64,000 nucleotides of DNA, taken from assembly GCA_041659525.1 (NCBI GenBank), contig JBAZYC010000001.1, forward strand, positions 434,001-498,000, given 5' to 3'. The position numbers were made by a program, and so were the translations under genes. A model generated the notes under the pieces. The model searched no databases, was not told where the DNA came from, and worked only from the letters and a program-made list of their open reading frames with translations. This document shows positions 58,999 through 64,000 of the stretch, one piece after another. Within the stretch, counting starts at the first letter, position 1. Each line of letters starts with the position of its first letter. Source of the stretch: JAAZKV01 sp041659525 (GTDB taxonomy: Archaea; Iainarchaeota; Iainarchaeia; Iainarchaeales; JAAZKV01).

Positions 58999-59799
58999 TT
59001 AAATAAATAGGAACATAAATAATTGGGGTTGAGCTATTGCAACTAGTATTCCTACTAAAATAAATGGCCCGAATGGAGGTAATCCTCGTAGTACATTTAT
59101 GCTTTTGATTTTGTTTTTTAACAAAAGGGTTTTCTCAGTTTCTCCAATGAGTTTTTTTCCAGAAAGTAATTTTAGTATCTTCTCCGAATTGCCTTCTTCA
59201 GCAATTACTTCCTCTTCTTCTATTTCTTTTAATAATATTTTTTTCTCAAAGAAGTTTTTAGTAATTCCTTTTTGAAACGCAATAAACAATAAACCAGTTA
59301 GCATTGGTATTAGGATAATTGTTGCGCTTGTGTAACTAATTAGTTGCATTATAATAAGTAAACTAAAGTATCCTAGTAAAATTACTCCATAAAGAAGTGC
59401 TTTTTGTATTCCTTTAGAATTTTCTTCAAACCTAATTCCCATTTTTGCATATTTTATTGTGTAAAAAATTGAGTAGAATATCATTGCACTTACTGCAGCA
59501 CTGAGCATTGCGCTTGCAAAGAACAAATAATCATTGTAGGGATTTAATAGAGCAATTCCTACAAAGAGTTTTACATCTCCCCCTCCAAGTTTTCCAAATT
59601 TGTAAGTAATATAAAGTAAAGCAAAAATAATTCCTGCCCCAAAGAGGTTATTGTATTGTTGTTGCATTATTGCTAACACAAAACCAATTAGTATCATTGG
59701 GTAAGTAATCCAATCAAAGATATACCCTGTTTTAGCATCAGTAATTGCGCCAAGGGTAGTTCCTAGTATTAGTGCTCCTTGTTGAATTAGTTGCAGCAT
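58999..59799 (-). CDS. Type IV prepilin/prearchaellin peptidase (A24 family)
   Basis: 266 residues with about seven membrane helices. Catalytic aspartates of the A24 family: ITDAKTGYI (first) and GGGDVKLF (second, GGGD). A cytosolic insertion of about 50 residues near 185-230, rich in Glu/Lys, precedes the last helix. This enzyme cleaves signal peptides of type IV pilins or archaellins at the cytosolic side. No pilin, ATPase or platform gene lies in the window, so the substrates are elsewhere. Confidence 0.86.
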   Translation of the reverse strand: MLQLIQQGALILGTTLGAITDAKTGYIFDWITYPMILIGFVLAIMQQQYNNLFGAGIIFALLYITYKFGKLGGGDVKLFVGIALLNPYNDYLFFASAMLSAAVSAMIFYSIFYTIKYAKMGIRFEENSKGIQKALLYGVILLGYFSLLIIMQLISYTSATIILIPMLTGLLFIAFQKGITKNFFEKKILLKEIEEEEVIAEEGNSEKILKLLSGKKLIGETEKTLLLKNKIKSINVLRGLPPFGPFILVGILVAIAQPQLFMFLFI

Positions 59800-59842
59800 T
59801 TTAGAAACAGGGTTTTCTTGCTTATATATTTTCCTTTTTTGT

Positions 59843-60928
59843 CTATTTTTTTAATATAGTTATTTTTCCTTTATTTGCATCAATTTCTACAAGGAAACCA
59901 TTTTGGAGTATTTTTGTTGCATTTTTTGTTCCAACTATGCAGGGTTTCTTTAATTCTCTTGCAATAATTGCGGCGTGACTTAGAGTTCCTCCCTCATCAG
60001 TTACAATTGCTGAACAAAGAATTAGCGCAGGCATCAAAGCAGGGTTAGTATTTATTGAAACTATTACCTCTCCTTTTTCAAATCCCTTCATGTCGTTTAA
60101 GGTATTAACAATTTTCACTTTTCCAGTAGCAATTCCTTTTTGAGCAATTATTCCAGTTAAGTTTGTCTCTTGTTCAGAACATAATTCGTTTTGCTTGTTA
60201 TAATTTTCTTTTTCATAAGATATTTCTAATTTTGATTTAGTATAATTTCCTTTTACTACACAAAATGTTTGGCGTTTTAAAAATTCTTCTTTTGGAAGTT
60301 TGTTTTTTCCCTCAAGAATTTCTTTTAGTTCCCAAGCAGTACAAAAATAGGCCTGAGTTTCATCAACACCAAGAATTATTGAAGCTTTTTTAATAAATTT
60401 TGATAAAATTGTTGAAACAAATAAAGGGTAGGTTGTTTTTCCTCTTATTATTGAAAATTGTTCTGTTAAATTTTTACAATTGGGAGTGTTCTTTTCTTTT
60501 TCAGAGAGTTTTTCAATGCTAGTCAAAATCCAGTAGGGGATAACTGTGGTATAAAGAAAAATATTTATGAATTCCTTAAGCAATTTAGAATAATTTTCTT
60601 TAGTTGTTTCTTCAAAACTTAGTTTTGAATGTTTTTCAATTAATTTTTGAGCTTTTTCATTGTGCAAAAAAGCGTTTGCTAACAATTTTTTCAATTTAGG
60701 ATCTTTTCGTTTTATCATTTTTGAAAAATAGAGTAGTGCTTTTTTTTCTTCAAATTGAGGATAGTAAAATGTGCCCGTATCGTTAGAGTAAGTAAACAGC
60801 AATTTTTCAAACCCAAACCCAGTAGCGGTTTGAAAAGCACTAGTGTGTGCGTATTGAGATACACTAAAAACAAATAGTGAGTTTTTTCTTTCTAAATATT
60901 TAACGAACTCATTTTTCATAAGAACCAT
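59843..60928 (-). CDS. Protein with PEP-synthase-type phosphohistidine swivelling domain
   Basis: 361 residues. The C-terminal ~90 residues are a complete swivelling domain: GIIAQKGIATGKVKIVN, GEVIVSINTNPALMPALILCSAIVTDEGGTLSHAAIIARELKKPCIVGT (active His in GTLSHAA). The N-terminal ~250 residues are a helical region without the PEP-synthase ATP-grasp or PEP-barrel motifs. So it is a relay-like protein, found in many archaea and bacteria as PEP-utilising-enzyme mobile-domain proteins; partner unknown. It begins 17 bp after SRP54 on the same strand. The start could be the second ATG, three codons in. Confidence 0.82.
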   Translation of the reverse strand: MVLMKNEFVKYLERKNSLFVFSVSQYAHTSAFQTATGFGFEKLLFTYSNDTGTFYYPQFEEKKALLYFSKMIKRKDPKLKKLLANAFLHNEKAQKLIEKHSKLSFEETTKENYSKLLKEFINIFLYTTVIPYWILTSIEKLSEKEKNTPNCKNLTEQFSIIRGKTTYPLFVSTILSKFIKKASIILGVDETQAYFCTAWELKEILEGKNKLPKEEFLKRQTFCVVKGNYTKSKLEISYEKENYNKQNELCSEQETNLTGIIAQKGIATGKVKIVNTLNDMKGFEKGEVIVSINTNPALMPALILCSAIVTDEGGTLSHAAIIARELKKPCIVGTKNATKILQNGFLVEIDANKGKITILKK

Positions 60929-60945
60929 TTTTTAGTTTAGAAGTT

Positions 60946-62304
60946 TTACTTTAATCTTAATCTCTTTCCTGCTTTTCTTCCTTGCATTTGTCTTAGCATG
61001 TCTCCAATTCCTTTTTCTCCAAAGTTTTTCATTGCTTTTTCGCTTTGAATGTTTTTGAATTGCTTAAACATTTTCTTCATTTTTTTAAATTGCTTTATTA
61101 GTTCTCTTACTTCTTCAACTTTAACCCCAGCTCCTTTTGCCACTCTTTCTATTCGGTCTCTGTTTATTATTTCAGGGTCAAGTCTTTCTTGTTCTGTCAT
61201 GGAGTCTATTATTATTTTAAAAGAATCCATTTTGTCTTGCCCGCTCTCAAGCATTTCTTTTGGTAGTTTTACGCTTAGTCCAATCATTTCAGCTACTTTG
61301 TTTAGTGGGCCCATTTTTTTAGTTGCTTTTAATTGTTCATAAAACATTCTTAGATTAAAATTTCCTTTCATTAGTTCTTCCGGATCAAGGTTATCAATTT
61401 CAGCTTCTTTTGCTTTTTCAAGTAGTCCTTGTAAGTCTCCATAACCCATTATTCTGGATAAGTATCTATTAGCATCAAATGCTTCAAATTCATTTACTCT
61501 TTCTCCTACTGAAATAAAGTAAACACTGGCCCCAGTTTCGCCACATGCAACTAGTGCTCCTCCTCCTTTTGAGGATCCATCCATTCTAGTAATTATTACT
61601 CCATTAATTCCTACTGCATTATGAAATGCTTGTGCTTGTTTTTTTGCAAGGTTCCCAATATCTGCTCCTAATATGAGCCATTTTTCTTCTCCTTTAAATT
61701 CTTTATCAATTTCTTTTATTTCAGTAACAAGTTCACTATCAAGTCCGCTTCTTCCTGCCGAATCACAAATAATTATTTCGCATTCTTTTGAAAGTAATTC
61801 TTTGAGTCCTTGTTTTACTACTTTTCCAGCATTAGTTTCTCCTTTGATTCCAAAGAATTCTGCTCCTGCAACTTTTGCGTTTGTTTGTAGTTGCTCATAT
61901 GCAGCGGGTCTAAATGTATCCGCACAAATTACTCCTACTTTTTTTCCTCTTTTTTTATAATAGTGAGCAAGTTTTCCTGCTGCAGTAGTTTTTCCTGAAC
62001 CAAATAATCCACAAAGAAGTATTCGTTTTGGGAATTCAGGGGCTTCTTTTCCTCCAAGCATTTCCACTAGTGCATCGTAAGTAATTTTTGTAATATGTTC
62101 TCTTCTAGATAGAGTTCCTTTTATTTCATTAAAAGCGTTTTCTTCAATTTTCTTAGAAATAGCAAATACTGTGTTAGTATCCACGTTTGAAGCAATTAGT
62201 GCTCTTTGGATTTCTTTTATTACTTCTTTTACCACTTCTCTATCAACAGAGGAGGCTCCTTGGAGTTTATCCATTGCTTTTCGTAGTGTTTCGCCTAGTC
62301 CCAT
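60946..62304 (-). CDS. ffh: Signal recognition particle protein SRP54
   Basis: 452 residues. N-domain helices (LGETLRKAMDKLQGASSVDREVVKEVIKEIQRAL), GTPase G-motifs LLCGLFGSGKTTAAGKLA (P-loop), ADTFRPAAYEQL, CDSAGRSGLDSE, TRMDGSSKGGGALVA and the M domain (FNLRMFYEQLKATKKMGPLNKVAEMI ... MLRQMQGRKAGKRLRLK), which binds SRP RNA and signal peptides. It works with the 7S RNA at 39771. The FtsY receptor is not in the window. Confidence 0.97.
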   Translation of the reverse strand: MGLGETLRKAMDKLQGASSVDREVVKEVIKEIQRALIASNVDTNTVFAISKKIEENAFNEIKGTLSRREHITKITYDALVEMLGGKEAPEFPKRILLCGLFGSGKTTAAGKLAHYYKKRGKKVGVICADTFRPAAYEQLQTNAKVAGAEFFGIKGETNAGKVVKQGLKELLSKECEIIICDSAGRSGLDSELVTEIKEIDKEFKGEEKWLILGADIGNLAKKQAQAFHNAVGINGVIITRMDGSSKGGGALVACGETGASVYFISVGERVNEFEAFDANRYLSRIMGYGDLQGLLEKAKEAEIDNLDPEELMKGNFNLRMFYEQLKATKKMGPLNKVAEMIGLSVKLPKEMLESGQDKMDSFKIIIDSMTEQERLDPEIINRDRIERVAKGAGVKVEEVRELIKQFKKMKKMFKQFKNIQSEKAMKNFGEKGIGDMLRQMQGRKAGKRLRLK

Positions 62305-62398
62305 CTAATCACGTTAATTAAAATCTTGATACATAGTATTTTAAAGAATTTAACACTACAATAATTCAGCATGCTAGTGTGTGTAAAAGGTGATTATT

Positions 62399-62980
62399 TT
62401 GATTGTTGAAGCAACTATATTGATTTTTTTAGCAATAATAGGGTTTGTTGTAGTAGCTGGAATAATAGCAATTGGTATTTACAATTCGCTAGTAACTACT
62501 ATGAAGCAAGTAGATAATGCTTGGGCTCAAATTGATGTTCAACTTAAGAGAAGAGCTGACTTGATTCCTAATTTAGTTGAAACTGTTAAGGGTTATGCTA
62601 AGTTTGAGAAAGGAGTTCTTGAGGGAGTAACTCAAGCACGATCAGCATTAATGACTGCTAAAGGGCCAAAGGATTCTGCTAAAGCAGATAATATGTTAAC
62701 TGGCGCACTAAAGAGTGTTTTTGCAGTTGCAGAAGCATATCCTACATTAAAAGCTAATGAGAATTTCAAAGCTCTTCAAGAAGAATTATCAAGCACTGAA
62801 AACAAAGTTGCTTTCGCTAGACAATTCTACAATGATATGGTAATGAAGTGGAATACAATGATTCTAACTTTCCCAAACAATATTTTTGCAGGAATGTTTG
62901 GAATGAATAAGGATAGAGAATTCTTCACTGCTAACGAAGAAGAAAGAAAAGCAGTTAAAGTTGACTTCTCAGGAATGTAA
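62399..62980 (+). CDS. LemA family protein
   Basis: 193 residues. One N-terminal membrane helix (LIFLAIIGFVVVAGIIAIGIYNSLV), then the soluble helical LemA domain: QVDNAWAQIDVQLKRRADLIPNLVETVKGYAKFEKGVLEGVTQARSAL, ALKSVFAVAEAYPTLKANENFKALQEELSSTENKVAFARQFYNDMVMKWNT and FPNNIFAGMF. Start is TTG at 62399, five bases from GGTGA (GTG 62390 overlaps that site). Followed by HtpX 84 bp later on the same strand, the pair commonly seen together in stress and membrane-protein quality control. Confidence 0.9.
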   Translation: MIVEATILIFLAIIGFVVVAGIIAIGIYNSLVTTMKQVDNAWAQIDVQLKRRADLIPNLVETVKGYAKFEKGVLEGVTQARSALMTAKGPKDSAKADNMLTGALKSVFAVAEAYPTLKANENFKALQEELSSTENKVAFARQFYNDMVMKWNTMILTFPNNIFAGMFGMNKDREFFTANEEERKAVKVDFSGM

Positions 62981-63064
62981 ATTAGTTTAACTTTGGCAAA
63001 GCAGGCAAAAGCATTTTCTTTAGTGCTTTTGCTTTTTTAGTTTTTTTTGGTGATAATCTTGGTA

Positions 63065-63976
63065 ATGGATTTTTACAAACAAATTGCTGATAATAAGAGA
63101 ATGACTTACTTATTGTTCTTGGCTTTTTTTCTATTAATTGGAACTCTTTCTTTTTGTATTTCTTTTTTGTTTGGTGGATTAAATCTTTACGGTTTAACTT
63201 ATTTTGCAATTTTTGGAATTCTGATAATAGTTTTTGCAGTTGTTTCTTATTATTTTTGTGATTCAATAGTTGTTTTTGCTAGCGGAGCAAAAGAAGCGGA
63301 TCCAGTTGCATATAAGCAACTTTACAACATAGTTGATGAAATGAGAATAGCAAGTGGTCTCCCTCAACCTAAAGTTTTTGTAATAGATGACACCGCAATT
63401 AATGCTTTTGCTACAGGAAGAGATCCAGAGCACGCAGTTATTTGCCTAACTACTGGTTGCCTTTCAAGATTAACCAGGGATGAAGTTCAAGGAGTAGTAG
63501 CTCACGAGTTATCTCACGTAAAGAATTATGATATTAGAACAATGACTATTGCTACAGTTTTAGTTGGGGTAGCAGTTTTGCTTTCTGATTTACTTTTAAG
63601 ATTTGTTTTTTTAAGTAAAGGAAATTCTGATTCAAGGGATAATAAATTATTTATCCCCATTTTGATTTTAGCTCTAATTTTAGCAGCATTAACTCCTTTA
63701 ATTGCTAATTTAATCAAACTTGCAGTTTCAAGAAAAAGAGAGTATATGGCTGATGCAGGGAGTGCAGAATTAACAAGAAACCCTAATGCTCTAGCAAGTG
63801 CACTTGAAAAGATTAGTAAAGATACAGAACCACTTGAAGCCGCAAACAAAGCAACGGCCCACATGTATATTTCTGATCCACTAAAGAACACAAAAGGAAT
63901 GTGGCTAAAAGGAATGTTCATGACACATCCGCCTATAGAAGAAAGAATTGCTCTTTTGAAAGGGATGAAGTATTAA
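63065..63976 (+). CDS. htpX: HtpX-like membrane metalloprotease (M48)
   Basis: 303 residues. Two N-terminal membrane helices (MTYLLFLAFFLLIGTLSFCISFL, GLTYFAIFGILIIVFAVVSYYF), then the M48 zinc protease: VVAHELSHVKNYDI (HEXXH), two more helices, and KREYMADAGSAELTRNP (third zinc Glu). Degrades misfolded membrane proteins. A TTG at 63059 behind GGTGA is an equally possible start; the ATG at 63065 is preferred here. Upstream LemA. Confidence 0.93.
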   Translation: MDFYKQIADNKRMTYLLFLAFFLLIGTLSFCISFLFGGLNLYGLTYFAIFGILIIVFAVVSYYFCDSIVVFASGAKEADPVAYKQLYNIVDEMRIASGLPQPKVFVIDDTAINAFATGRDPEHAVICLTTGCLSRLTRDEVQGVVAHELSHVKNYDIRTMTIATVLVGVAVLLSDLLLRFVFLSKGNSDSRDNKLFIPILILALILAALTPLIANLIKLAVSRKREYMADAGSAELTRNPNALASALEKISKDTEPLEAANKATAHMYISDPLKNTKGMWLKGMFMTHPPIEERIALLKGMKY

Positions 63977-63980
63977 ATTT

Positions 63981-64000
63981 ATGGATAATTTATACAAGAA
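63981..64000 (+). CDS. Start of a gene running off the right edge
   Basis: ATG at 63981 followed by GATAATTTATACAAG (MDNLYK...) five bases after the HtpX stop, no time for a separate promoter. Too short to identify; possibly a third member of the LemA-HtpX operon. Confidence 0.35.

Noticed and set aside
62982..63266. 94-codon minus-strand Lys-rich frame
   Set aside because: Antisense to the start of HtpX; no start signal.
1..64000. CRISPR array or transposon
   Set aside because: No regularly spaced repeats of 25-40 bp, no Cas genes, no transposase motif and no long terminal inverted repeats were seen.

Overview
The window is AT-rich, gene-dense archaeal DNA. Archaeal hallmarks are a transcription factor E alpha subunit, RadA, an RPA-like single-strand binding protein, SRP54 with a 7S SRP RNA, the SPOUT methyltransferase aTrm56, geranylgeranylglyceryl-phosphate synthase, geranylgeranyl reductase, the mevalonate pathway, and an A1-U72 initiator tRNA. 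Many genes have a TATA-like box about 25 nt before the start codon (near leaderless). A second set, mostly membrane or downstream operon genes, carries a GGTGA Shine-Dalgarno 5-7 nt before the start. Compact genes, free-standing truncated versions of larger proteins and several bacterial-type enzymes suggest a small-genome lineage of the DPANN kind (Diapherotrites- or Woesearchaeota-like). That placement is inference; no rRNA is present to test it.

Layout. 1-9990: isoprenoid block (thiolase 5' end, HMG-CoA synthase, class II HMG-CoA reductase, type 2 IPP isomerase, prenyl synthase) with a NikR-like regulator and ZIP metal transporter, a GltD-like flavoprotein and a DHH phosphoesterase. 10136-16261: coiled-coil protein, a transglutaminase-fold protein lacking its cysteine, a ferredoxin next to geranylgeranyl reductase, a Yip1-like membrane protein, a half-length RqcH/NFACT protein and a PRC-barrel protein. 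16533-22042: cell-surface proteins, including a 1304-residue lipobox/coiled-coil protein. 22130-32652: AK6-like kinase, nuclease-like protein, a double Lrp protein, small OB protein, methyltransferase, XerA-type recombinase, an HTH protein under a probable operator, initiator tRNA, TFE and Trm56. 32850-35041: two tRNA-Lys, a DMT transporter, a LAGLIDADG protein and tRNA-Phe. 35041-42302: KaiC-like ATPase, surface protein, a long RelA/SpoT homologue divergent from a hibernation-factor-like gene, SRP RNA, a bacterial-type tRNA-guanine transglycosylase and RadA. 42712-43358: a three-gene operon of very small proteins.

45231-52735 is a deoxynucleotide block: dCMP deaminase, DHFR, thymidylate synthase and serine hydroxymethyltransferase make a complete dTMP cycle, followed by anaerobic (class III) ribonucleotide reductase, its activase and a P-loop kinase. 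The reductase is in two pieces: the catalytic chain stops after its zinc-site cysteines, and the glycyl-radical segment is a separate 47-residue protein with its own strong ribosome-binding site. 52771-64000 holds RPA, GGGP synthase between two copies of an unknown paralogous family, a sugar epimerase-like protein, an orphan prepilin peptidase, a phosphohistidine-domain protein, SRP54, LemA and HtpX.

The most unusual points are the split class III reductase, a full-length alarmone synthetase with a dead hydrolase domain beside a ribosome-hibernation-like gene, a dispersed motif (consensus about TTTCTAGGACATATTTTAAA) found mostly just downstream of genes, and hairpin plus U-run terminators at many 3' ends.
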